The notes under the pieces are model-generated. The model saw nothing but the letters and a program-made list of their open reading frames with translations. It ran no database searches and was not told where the DNA came from. A program made the translations under genes and the position numbers. A stretch of 64,000 bases of DNA from Porticoccus sp038143955 (lineage in GTDB: Bacteria > Pseudomonadota > Gammaproteobacteria > Pseudomonadales > Porticoccaceae). Of this stretch, positions 49,853 to 58,255 are shown piece by piece. How positions within the stretch are numbered: position 1 is the first letter of the stretch; every line of letters starts with the position of its first letter. The DNA is taken from contig JAYQMT010000005.1 in the NCBI GenBank assembly GCA_038143955.1, positions 248,001 to 312,000 of the forward strand, written 5' to 3'.

Positions 49853-50701
49853 ATGCGTGCTTTGGCTCAGTTGATTTCTAGTGGCCGTATACAGGCAGGG
49901 ATGGTTGCTTTTTTTGGTAATATAATACCTTTTATCTCTCCTGCGGCAGTCTCTTTAGTTACTTTAACTAAGGGGTTGTCAGATGGATTAGTGCTTTCGC
50001 TATATGCAATAACACCACTAACTATAATATTAATTTATGCCACTGATGCAAATACCGTTGTCACTATGTTATCTATCTTCACAGTTTTTTGTGTTTTGAT
50101 TGCTTCGGGTATTATGAGGATGAGATCATCATGGCAGGAAGTTTTAGTTTTTATTCTAGTATTTAGTGCTTTATCTACTATATTTGCATCTATTTTCTTT
50201 AATTATAGTCTTGTGGCACTAGAAAATATAATTAAAGAATTTTTTAAAGATAGCCATAATTTTAATGAAACTTTTTTAATAGATAGAGCTTTTTTGCTCG
50301 GTGTTGCTGGTTATGTTATTGCTTTCACCTCAATTGTTTCTGTAATATTAGGACGTTGGTGGCAAGCGATGCTTTATAATCCTGGTGGATTTAAGCTGGA
50401 ATTCCATCAATTGAGATTTAGCAGCCTTTTTTCTGTTACTATTTTAATAGGGATGTTTATTTGCGAATTTTTTTTAGAGGGTTACACAAGCTGGTCTAGC
50501 TTATTTGGTTTACCGTTAATGCTAAGCGGATTAGCACTATTGCACTACAGCGTTACTCTTTATCAGTTAAGTAATTTTTGGTTAGTTGGATTTTATTTGG
50601 CTCTTTTATTTTTGAGTCCATTAAGTATCGTGCTGGTCGGGGTAGGTTTTCTTGATAGCATTTTTAATATACGCCCAAAATTGATTAGTCATATTAAATA
50701 A
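49853..50701 (+). CDS. DUF2232-type membrane protein
   Basis: A 282-residue hydrophobic protein with about eight membrane segments, in the position between rpsR and rplI where pseudomonads and relatives carry a DUF2232 (YybS-like) gene. The ATG at 49853 starts MRALAQLISSGRIQAG; the open frame extends further upstream inside rpsR, but that part is only an overlap in another frame. The motif GRWWQAMLYNPGGFKLEFHQLR resembles family members. Function is unknown; a link with sporulation-like or envelope roles in other phyla is not informative here. Confidence 0.8.
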   Translation: MRALAQLISSGRIQAGMVAFFGNIIPFISPAAVSLVTLTKGLSDGLVLSLYAITPLTIILIYATDANTVVTMLSIFTVFCVLIASGIMRMRSSWQEVLVFILVFSALSTIFASIFFNYSLVALENIIKEFFKDSHNFNETFLIDRAFLLGVAGYVIAFTSIVSVILGRWWQAMLYNPGGFKLEFHQLRFSSLFSVTILIGMFICEFFLEGYTSWSSLFGLPLMLSGLALLHYSVTLYQLSNFWLVGFYLALLFLSPLSIVLVGVGFLDSIFNIRPKLISHIK

Positions 50702-50750
50702 AATTATCAATTTGGTGAGATAAATAGGTTTTAATAATAGGGTATTCGAG

Positions 50751-51200
50751 ATGGACGTCATTCTTCTTGAAAAAGTTGGAAATTTAGGAAATATTGGAGA
50801 TAAAGTAAGCGTTAAAGCCGGCTTTGGTCGTAACTACTTAATCCCAAATGGGAAGGCAGTATTTGCTACTTCTGAAAATCTAGTTGATTTTGAGAATCGT
50901 CGCTCTGAATTAGAAGCAGCCGCATTGGCAAGTCTTGAAGAGGCAAATTCAAGAGCTTCAAGTATCGAGGCAATTGCTTCCATCACCATTGCTGTGAACG
51001 CAAGCGATGAAGGAAAGCTTTTTGGTTCGGTTGGGACAAAAGATATTGCTGATGCAATAATTAATGCGGGCGTTCAAGTAGAAAAAAGTGAGATAAAATT
51101 ACCAGATGGCTCTATACGCGAAGTGGGTGAATTCGATATTTCTATTCAGGTCCACGCTGATGTCACTCAGGTGGTAAAGCTATTAATAGTTGCTGAATAA
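50751..51200 (+). CDS. rplI: 50S ribosomal protein L9
   Basis: The 149-residue L9 starts MDVILLEKVGNLGNIGDKVSVKAGFGRNYLIPNGKA, the RNA-binding N-domain, followed by a long helix (EAAALASLEEANSRASSIEA) and the C-terminal domain. L9 helps keep the reading frame during translation. It is 49 bases after the DUF2232 gene and is closed by a terminator before dnaB. Confidence 0.97.
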   Translation: MDVILLEKVGNLGNIGDKVSVKAGFGRNYLIPNGKAVFATSENLVDFENRRSELEAAALASLEEANSRASSIEAIASITIAVNASDEGKLFGSVGTKDIADAIINAGVQVEKSEIKLPDGSIREVGEFDISIQVHADVTQVVKLLIVAE

Positions 51201-51238
51201 AGCAACTGTTCACTACCACGATAATATCAGTAATAATA

Positions 51239-51283
51239 GGGCACTGTATGGCGATCTTAGTTATGTCATAGTGCCCCTTTTTT
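51239..51283 (+). terminator. Rho-independent terminator between rplI and dnaB
   Basis: GGGCAC (51239-51244) pairs with GTGCCC (51271-51276) and TATG (51247-51250) with CATA (51267-51270), with a two-base bulge, and the stem is followed by C and six T. It ends the rpsF operon 27 bases before dnaB. Confidence 0.85.
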
Positions 51284-51309
51284 AGGTGATATTTATAGGT
51301 AACACGATC

Positions 51310-52670
51310 ATGGTTAAAAATCCAGCCATCGAAGAGAATCAATTACCACATTCCGTTGAAGCTGAGCAAGCTGTTATTGGTGGCTTGATGCTGAGCAATA
51401 ACTCTTTCGATACTGTTGCAGAATTAGTTGTGGAGTCAGATTTTTTTCTGAAGACCATAGATTAATATTTAATACAATGCGGACCCTGTCAGCAGCCAAA
51501 AAACCCTTAGATGTAATTACCTTATCTGAGACACTCGAAAATACAAATAAGCTAGAGAATGTTGGCGGCACACCATATTTGGTCGAGCTTTCAAACAATA
51601 CACCTAGCTCCTCTAATGTTAAAGCTTACGCACAGATAGTTCTAGAGCGTTCAATAGTAAGAAAACTAATACTTGCAGCTACTGATATAGTGAGAAAAGG
51701 TCATAATCCTGTTGGTTGGGACAGCAATGAACTTCTGGCTGATGCAGAGAAGAAACTTGCCGATATCATAGATAGCAGACCTAAACAGAGTGGTTTTAAG
51801 CATATTGATGAAGTAATCAAAGAGGCTATCACTCGTATGGAGCTTTTAGCTACGAGTAAATCAAATATCACTGGACTAAGTACAGGCTTTCTTGATCTTG
51901 ATAGAATGACTTCGGGATGGCAAAAATCTGATTTAGTTATCATTGCTGGGAGACCTTCGATGGGTAAAACTTCTTTTGCAATGAATATGGTTGAAAATGC
52001 TATTCTTAACCAGGATAAACCTGTGCTTGTATTTAGTATGGAGATGCCTGCTAATCAATTAATGATAAGAATGATGGCTTCGATAGGAAAAATTGACTCC
52101 CATAATATGCGTTCCGGTAAGCTCGATGAAAGTGAGTGGTCAAGACTATCAAAAGCCTCCAATCGTCTAAAAAATAGACCTCTATATATCGATGATACAC
52201 CAGGTATATCGCCAATTGAATTAAGAAATAGAGTCCGTCAGCTTGCTCGTGAGCATGGAGATATCGGCATGATCATGGTTGATTATCTTCAGCTGATGAA
52301 TGGAAGTGTGCCTGCTGAGAATCGCACTAACGAAATTACTCAAATTTCTAGGGAACTCAAAGCTGTAGCCCGAGAATTTGATTGCCCAGTTTTGGCGTTA
52401 TCACAGCTTAGCCGAAAGTGTGAAGAGCGAACAAATAAGAGACCTCTAAATTCAGATCTGCGTGAATCGGGTGCAATTGAGCAGGATGCAGATGTTGTTG
52501 CATTTATATATCGGGAAGAGGTCTATGACAAAGATAATCTTGAGTATAAAGGTGTTGCCGAAATAATTATTGGTAAACAAAGAAATGGGCCAATTGGTGA
52601 ATGTAAGTTGACATTTCTGGACTCATATACTCGATTCGAGAATTTTGCCCAGGACTATTCTGCAGATTAA
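51310..52670 (+). CDS. dnaB: Replicative DNA helicase DnaB (one frameshift at 51441-51447)
   Basis: The hexameric helicase that opens the replication fork. The N-terminal domain begins at ATG 51310 and reads LPHSVEAEQAVIGGLMLSN. A run of seven T at 51441-51447 needs one more to join ESDFFSEDHRLIFNTMRTLS with the rest. The RecA-like motor has Walker A GRPSMGKTSFAMN, Walker B MIMVDYLQLM, and the arginine-finger region SDLRESGAIEQDADVV. The joined length is 453 residues (E. coli 471). Its primase partner DnaG is encoded at the start of this window. Confidence 0.95.
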
Positions 52671-52692
52671 TAAAATATATTGGTGTCGATAG

Positions 52693-53541
52693 ATGCGCAT
52701 TTTTAAAACTATTAGAGGTATCGTTCTGGCGCTTGACGAGTATAGACTTCAAGGTAAAAAAATTGGGTTTGTCCCAACTATGGGTAATCTTCATGATGGA
52801 CATATTGAGTTAGTTAAGCTGGCTCGAAAAACTAATGATGTAGTTATTTGTTCAATATTTGTGAATGGCCTTCAATTCGGATTGAATCAGGAGTGGGATA
52901 AATATCCGAGAACTCTCGAGAAGGACTGCGAAAAACTGAAGTCAATTTCATGTGAAGTCCTTTTTCATCCTGATGAAAATCAGATGTATCCAAATGGTTT
53001 AGATTCTCAAACTAGAGTAATCTGCCCCGTAATGACAGATTTTCTTTGTGGTGCAAGTAGGCCAGGACATTTTGAGGGTGTAACCACTATAGTCTCTAAA
53101 CTTTTAAACATTATTCAACCTAACGAATTGATCTTGGGTAGGAAAGACTTCCAACAGATGGCAATATTACGTCGGATGGTTGAGGATCTTTGCTTTCCAG
53201 TTAATATTATTGAAGCAAATATTCATCGTGAAGCAGACGGATTAGCTATGAGTTCTAGAAATTCATTCCTTACGGTTGCTGAAAAATGTAAGGCATCTCA
53301 ATTATATGAGAGCCTCAATTGGGTAGTTCAAATGATAAGATCTGGTAATAAAGATTTTAATTTTTTACAAAAAGAGGCGTCTAAGCAAATAAATAGGGCG
53401 GGCTTCAGAACTGACTATATTTCTGTTTGTAATAGCAAAACCTTAGAAATGGCTGCAGTCGATGATATCGATATTACTGTTCTTGGAGCTATGTATAGTA
53501 GTTCTGCAAGATTAATTGACAATATTTCCCTGAATAACTAG
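52693..53541 (+). CDS. panC: Pantothenate synthetase (pantoate-beta-alanine ligase)
   Basis: PanC joins pantoate and beta-alanine with ATP. FVPTMGNLHDGHIELV with the HIGH-like HDGH and the KMSKS-like segment MSSRNSFL are characteristic, and QFGLNQEWDKYPRTLEKD and GRKDFQQMAILRRMV also match. The 282 residues equal E. coli PanC (283). It follows dnaB by 22 bases and is followed eleven bases later by panD. panB, which makes pantoate and usually stands beside these genes, is not in the window. Confidence 0.95.
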   Translation: MRIFKTIRGIVLALDEYRLQGKKIGFVPTMGNLHDGHIELVKLARKTNDVVICSIFVNGLQFGLNQEWDKYPRTLEKDCEKLKSISCEVLFHPDENQMYPNGLDSQTRVICPVMTDFLCGASRPGHFEGVTTIVSKLLNIIQPNELILGRKDFQQMAILRRMVEDLCFPVNIIEANIHREADGLAMSSRNSFLTVAEKCKASQLYESLNWVVQMIRSGNKDFNFLQKEASKQINRAGFRTDYISVCNSKTLEMAAVDDIDITVLGAMYSSSARLIDNISLNN

Positions 53542-53552
53542 AGGAATAGGTT

Positions 53553-53933
53553 ATGTTAAGTACTTTGTTAAAAGCTAAGCTGCATATGTGCACAGTGACT
53601 CAGGCCGAGTTATTGTATGATGGTTCGTGTGCTATAGATTCAAATTTACTTGATCTTGCGGGATTGAGCGAGTTTGAGCAAATTGATATTTATAATATAA
53701 ATAATGGTGAGAGATTAACTACATATATCATAAAGGCAGAAGCTGGTTCAGGAATTATATCAATGAATGGTGCAGCAGCTAGAAAATGCCAAGTAGGAGA
53801 TAAAATAATAATTGCAGCATACGCACAATATACATCAGATGATGTGGCAAAACTTGAGCCTCGATTGGGCTATCTAAACAAAGATAATACTGTAGAGCGC
53901 ACTTCCAATGTGATACCTATTCAAAAGATATAA
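53553..53933 (+). CDS. panD: Aspartate 1-decarboxylase proenzyme
   Basis: PanD makes beta-alanine from aspartate for PanC. It cleaves itself between Gly and Ser in the YDGSCAID motif to form its pyruvoyl cofactor; the motif lies at about residues 22-29. MLSTLLKAKLHMCTVTQAEL opens the protein and the length of 126 residues equals that of E. coli PanD. It follows panC. An AT-rich hairpin at 53949-53997 could end the unit but lacks a T-run. Confidence 0.95.
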   Translation: MLSTLLKAKLHMCTVTQAELLYDGSCAIDSNLLDLAGLSEFEQIDIYNINNGERLTTYIIKAEAGSGIISMNGAAARKCQVGDKIIIAAYAQYTSDDVAKLEPRLGYLNKDNTVERTSNVIPIQKI

Positions 53934-54025
53934 TATCAACTCAAAGATAAATCTAACAAACAACTAAGAAGATTTTAAGTCTGTTGTTAATAGATTTATA
54001 CCAACATCTCCAATAGGATTCCTTT

Positions 54026-54510
54026 ATGCCCTCATTCGATATTGTCTCAGAAGTTAAATTAGAAGAAATTCGTAATGCTACAGAAAATACCGTGCGAGAA
54101 ATAGCAACTCGTTTTGATTTTAGAGGTGTAGATGCTAGTGCTGAGCTTAATAAAGATGAGGTCATACTTTCTGCAGAAGCAGATTTTCAGTGCCAACAAT
54201 TATTAGATATTTTTAGGTGCAACTTAGTTAGAAGAAAAATTAGTCCTGATGTTATTGATCCGGAAGAAAAACCACTTCATAGTGGAAAGTCTTTTTTTTG
54301 AGAGTGCGTTTTATAAAAGGAATTGATCAAACAGTAGCAAAAAAAATTATTTATCTAATAAAAAATACAAAACTGAAGGTTCAGACTGCAATACACGGTG
54401 ATAAATTAAGAGTTATCGGTAAAAATCGTAATGACTTACAAACGGTTATCGCTTTAGTGCGTAGTGAAGATTTAGGTCAGCCATTTCAGTTCGATAATTT
54501 CAGAGATTAG
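54026..54510 (+). CDS. yajQ: YajQ family nucleotide-binding protein (one frameshift at 54292-54299)
   Basis: YajQ-type proteins are small double-domain proteins that bind cyclic di-GMP or RNA in some species. MPSFDIVSEVKLEEIRNA and TRFDFRGVDAS begin the family sequence and DLGQPFQFDNFRD ends it. An eight-T run at 54292-54299 needs one more T, joining GKSFFLRVRFIKGIDQTVAKKI. The restored length is 161 residues (E. coli 163). It stands between panD and acs. Confidence 0.92.
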
Positions 54511-54598
54511 TGTAAATAATGCAGTTAATTTTTTTGCGTAATCACAGAATTTATCGATTGCATTAAAGAACCAAAAAATTTAAGGGGAGGTTTGAATT

Positions 54599-56536
54599 AT
54601 GTCTGATATGAAAATATACCCTGTGCATAAAGATTTTAAAAAACAGGCTAATATAGAGCTTAAAACTTATAATAGTATGTATCTCGAATCTATTAAGAAT
54701 AGTGATATCTTTTGGTCTGAGCAGGCTAAAGAATTTTTAAATTGGCAAAAATCTTGGAATCAAGTCAGTTCTTATGATTTTTCTACAGGTCAGGCTTCAT
54801 GGTTTTCTGAGGGCAAACTAAATGCATCGGTCAATTGCATAGACCGTCATTTACCAACTAAAGCAAACCAAGCAGCTATTATTTGGGAAGGTGATAATCC
54901 TGAAGATAGTGAAATAATCTCCTACCGAAAACTTAGCGACCATGTAAATAAGTTATCTAATGCTCTTAGGTCCCGTAATGTTAAGAAGGGGGATAGAGTA
55001 TGTATTTATATGCCCATGATTCCTGAGGCATTATATGCAATGCTCGCCTGTGCAAGGATTGGCGCTATTCATTCAGTTGTATTTGGAGGCTTTTCTCCGG
55101 AAGCATTAAAAGATCGTATAATAGATTCCGATTGTCATGTTGTTGTTACTGCTGATGAGGGTGTTAGAGGGGGTAAAAGAATACCTTTGAAAGCTAACGC
55201 AGATATAGCCATGTCTCAATGTCCTCTGGTGCATACATGTATTGTTATATCTCATACAAAAGGTAAAGTTGATTGGGTCGATAAGAGAGATATTTGGTAC
55301 CACGAGGCTATAAAAAAAGAAACAACATATTGTCAACCTGAAAATATGGATGCTGAGGATCCACTTTTTATTCTTTATACATCTGGTTCGACAGGAAAGC
55401 CAAAGGGCGTCTTACATACAACGGCAGGGTATTTACTGCAAGCTGCTATGACCCATAAATATGTTTTTGATTATAAAGATAATGATATTTATTGGTGTAC
55501 CGCAGATATTGGGTGGGTTACTGGTCATAGCTATATCGTTTATGGGCCCCTTTGTAATGGAGCTACAACTCTGATGTTTGAAGGAGTTCCAACTTACCCT
55601 GATGCGTCTCGTTTCTGGCAAATTATTGATAAACATAAGGTTTCTATTTTTTATACAGCACCAACGGCTATACGTTCATTATTGGCCGCAGGCAACGACT
55701 ATGTAAAAAAGACAAGCCGAAAATCCCTACGATTACTTGGAACAGTTGGAGAGCCAATCAATCCAGAAGCTTGGGAATGGTATTATCATGTCATTGGTAA
55801 TTCAAGTTGCCCTATAGTCGACACTTGGTGTCAAACTGAAACAGGAGCACACATGTTAACTCCTCTTCCAGGCGTACATAATATGAAGCCTGGCTGTGCC
55901 ACTGCTCCATTTTTTGGTATTGAGCCCGCACTAGTAAATAATGCTGGAAAATTAATAGATGGTCCCGGGGAGGGAAACTTAGTTATAAAATCTTCATGGC
56001 CATCTCAAATTCGTGGTGTATATGGTGATATGAGCAGATTTAGAGATACCTATTTTAGTACATTCCCAGGTTATTATTTCACTGGAGATGGAGCTCGAAG
56101 AGATAAAGATGGACATTATTGGATCACTGGTAGAGTTGATGACGTTTTAAATATTTCAGGGCATCGAATAGGTACCGCTGAAATAGAGAGTGCTTTAGTT
56201 CTTCATGCTGATGTTGCTGAGGCAGCAGTTGTAGGTTGTCCTCACGATATAAAAGGGCAGGGTATTTATGTATACGTTACACTTATGTCAAATGCAAAAT
56301 TAACTGATGCACTTTTTTCTGGTTTGAATGATATATGTAAAAAAGAAATAGGTTCTTTTGCAAAACCAGATTATATTCAGTTAGTAACAGGATTACCAAA
56401 GACTCGCTCAGGTAAAATTATGCGACGTATCTTAAGAAAAATTGCAGCTAATGAACTCGATAGCTTGGGTGACACCTCAACATTAGCTGATCCATCTGTG
56501 GTTGACGATCTAATTAATGATCGGTTGAATAAATAG
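54599..56536 (+). CDS. acs: Acetyl-CoA synthetase
   Basis: Acs activates acetate to acetyl-CoA through acetyl-AMP. The adenylation core motif YTSGSTGKPKGVLHTT, the WCTADIGWVTGHSYI block and the C-terminal PKTRSGKIMRRILR with the acetylation-regulated Lys are all present. The 645 residues agree with E. coli Acs (652). AGGGGAGG lies before the ATG, a strong ribosome site. The gene stands alone and allows growth on acetate or recycling of excreted acetate. Confidence 0.97.
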   Translation: MSDMKIYPVHKDFKKQANIELKTYNSMYLESIKNSDIFWSEQAKEFLNWQKSWNQVSSYDFSTGQASWFSEGKLNASVNCIDRHLPTKANQAAIIWEGDNPEDSEIISYRKLSDHVNKLSNALRSRNVKKGDRVCIYMPMIPEALYAMLACARIGAIHSVVFGGFSPEALKDRIIDSDCHVVVTADEGVRGGKRIPLKANADIAMSQCPLVHTCIVISHTKGKVDWVDKRDIWYHEAIKKETTYCQPENMDAEDPLFILYTSGSTGKPKGVLHTTAGYLLQAAMTHKYVFDYKDNDIYWCTADIGWVTGHSYIVYGPLCNGATTLMFEGVPTYPDASRFWQIIDKHKVSIFYTAPTAIRSLLAAGNDYVKKTSRKSLRLLGTVGEPINPEAWEWYYHVIGNSSCPIVDTWCQTETGAHMLTPLPGVHNMKPGCATAPFFGIEPALVNNAGKLIDGPGEGNLVIKSSWPSQIRGVYGDMSRFRDTYFSTFPGYYFTGDGARRDKDGHYWITGRVDDVLNISGHRIGTAEIESALVLHADVAEAAVVGCPHDIKGQGIYVYVTLMSNAKLTDALFSGLNDICKKEIGSFAKPDYIQLVTGLPKTRSGKIMRRILRKIAANELDSLGDTSTLADPSVVDDLINDRLNK

Positions 56537-56580
56537 TCTCTTTATTTAGGGAGTTATAATTTAAAAAAGGTATTAATGAT

Positions 56581-57300
56581 ATGGGTAGAGCTTATCAGAA
56601 TCGCAAAGAATCGATGGCTAAGACTTCTGATATGAAGGCTAGAGTATACAGTCGCTATGGACGAGAAATTTACGTTATAGCTAAATCAGGAGGTCCAGAT
56701 CCTAGCGGAAATTTATTATTGCGTAATTTGATTGATAGGGCAAAAAAAGATCAAGTTCCCGTCCATGTAATTGATAGAGCTATTGAAAAAGCGAAAGGTG
56801 GGTCAGGGGAAGATTTTTCAGCAGCTCGATATGAAGGATATGGCCCTGGCGGAATGATGACTATCATTGAGTGCTTGACGGACAACCCTAATAGAACTTT
56901 CGGAGATGTCCGCCTCGCGTTTACAAAAACAGACTGCAAAATAGGCACACAAGGAAGCGTCATTCATCACTTTGACCATTTAGCTATATTTGTATTTGAC
57001 TTTGATAATGAAGAAATACCTTTTGATGCTCTAATAGCCTCAGATATAGACATCATTGATATCGAGAGCGAAGACGGTAGGATATCAATTTTTGTTTCAA
57101 ATACTGATTACTTTAAGGCAAAACAAGCAATATTAAATAGCTGTGGTGATCTGAATTTTGAAATTGATGAAATACAGTACTTGCCACACGAGTATATTCA
57201 TATTGCTGGAGACGACATTCTTTTGTTTGAGAAATTTATGACGATGCTTAATGAGCTAGATGATGTTCAACATGTTCACCATAATGCAAAATTAGAATGA
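56581..57300 (+). CDS. YebC/PmpR family protein, YeeN type
   Basis: A 239-residue member of the YebC family. The start MGRAYQNRKESMAKTSDMKARVYSRYGREIYV, rather than MAGHSKW, places it in the YeeN subgroup. GGPDPSGNLLLRNLIDRAKKDQVP and GYGPGGMMTIIECLTDNPNRT are conserved. Family members act as DNA-binding regulators or, as recently proposed, in translation of proline stretches; which applies here is unknown. It follows acs by 44 bases and converges with ppa. Confidence 0.9.
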   Translation: MGRAYQNRKESMAKTSDMKARVYSRYGREIYVIAKSGGPDPSGNLLLRNLIDRAKKDQVPVHVIDRAIEKAKGGSGEDFSAARYEGYGPGGMMTIIECLTDNPNRTFGDVRLAFTKTDCKIGTQGSVIHHFDHLAIFVFDFDNEEIPFDALIASDIDIIDIESEDGRISIFVSNTDYFKAKQAILNSCGDLNFEIDEIQYLPHEYIHIAGDDILLFEKFMTMLNELDDVQHVHHNAKLE

Positions 57301-57369
57301 AAAAGAACACAAAAATTTAGTTAAAACTTGTTATGTATAGCCACAAGGTTGCTAAAACAATCTAAATTA

Positions 57370-57897
57370 TTAATTTAAAAACCTTTTGCGTGACGCCAAG
57401 ATTTCTTTGCGTGCTGCAGCAGCATCGTCCCATGCCTCAACTTTAACCCATTTTCCTGGCTCAAGAGCCTTATAGTTTTCAAAGTAGTGTTGAATTTGTT
57501 TGATTAGGAGTTCAGGTAAGTCGGATATTTCGTTTACATGATCGTATAATTTGGAAAGTTTTGTATGAGGCACAGCGAGCAATTTTGCATCTACACCAGA
57601 TTCGTCTGACATATTCAATACACCAATAGGCCGACTTCTTATTACTGCGCCTGGCATTACGGGGTAGGGTGTCACAACTAGAACATCTAGCGGATCTCCA
57701 TCTTCAGATAATGTTTCAGGGATATAACCATAATTAGCAGGGTAAAACATTGGAGTGGCTACAAATCGATCTACAAAAATGGCGTCAGAGTCTTTATCCA
57801 CCTCGTATTTAATAGGATCATGGTTTGCTGGTATCTCAATAACTACGTTGATATCAGTTGGAAGATCATTGCCTGCTGGAATTTTGTTGTAGCTCAT
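57370..57897 (-). CDS. ppa: Inorganic pyrophosphatase, family I
   Basis: Ppa hydrolyses pyrophosphate and so drives biosynthetic reactions, including the synthetases above. The signature EDGDPLDVLVV holds the metal-binding Asp residues, and VDRFVATPMFYPANYGYIPET is the conserved active-site strand. The 175 residues equal E. coli Ppa (176). It stands alone on the minus strand, with about 200 bases to the TPP riboswitch. Confidence 0.97.
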   Translation of the reverse strand: MSYNKIPAGNDLPTDINVVIEIPANHDPIKYEVDKDSDAIFVDRFVATPMFYPANYGYIPETLSEDGDPLDVLVVTPYPVMPGAVIRSRPIGVLNMSDESGVDAKLLAVPHTKLSKLYDHVNEISDLPELLIKQIQHYFENYKALEPGKWVKVEAWDDAAAARKEILASRKRFLN

Positions 57898-58107
57898 CTT
57901 TTTTCTCTTAGTTAGTAGTTTTGATATAAATTTATGTAGTTCATCCTAAAAAATCTTCCAAAGAAGTGCAGGAATTATACTGTTGAGATGTGCTTATTGC
58001 CACCCTCGGTTGAATTAAAATTTATTGCTTGTAAATAAAATATCATTACTTATTGCTATAAGAAATAGACAATGTAAAATCATTCGAATCACTTTATAAG
58101 TGATATT

Positions 58108-58187
58108 CCTAAGGGGAGGCTACGACCTGAGACATCTTCGGATGGACCCTTTGAACCTGATCCGGATAGTACCGGCGTAGGGATAGG
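58108..58187 (+). promoter_or_regulatory. TPP riboswitch (THI element)
   Basis: The conserved TPP aptamer is clear: CTGAGA at 58127-58132, then ACCCTTTGAACCTGATCCGG (from 58147) and the following ATAGTACCGGCGTAGGGA. CCTA at 58108-58111 pairs with TAGG at 58184-58187 to close P1. The riboswitch binds thiamine diphosphate and normally turns expression off. Downstream a T6 tract at 58193-58198 and a TTAAC/GTTAA hairpin at 58230-58243 just before the ribosome site CGAGG could form the expression platform. The controlled genes are the receptor, PnuT and kinase-like genes that follow. Confidence 0.96.
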
Positions 58188-58255
58188 ACGCGTTTTTTCA
58201 ACGTTCAATCTTTTACCTTTCCGGGTCTCTTAACTTTTGTTAACGAGGCTTAAAT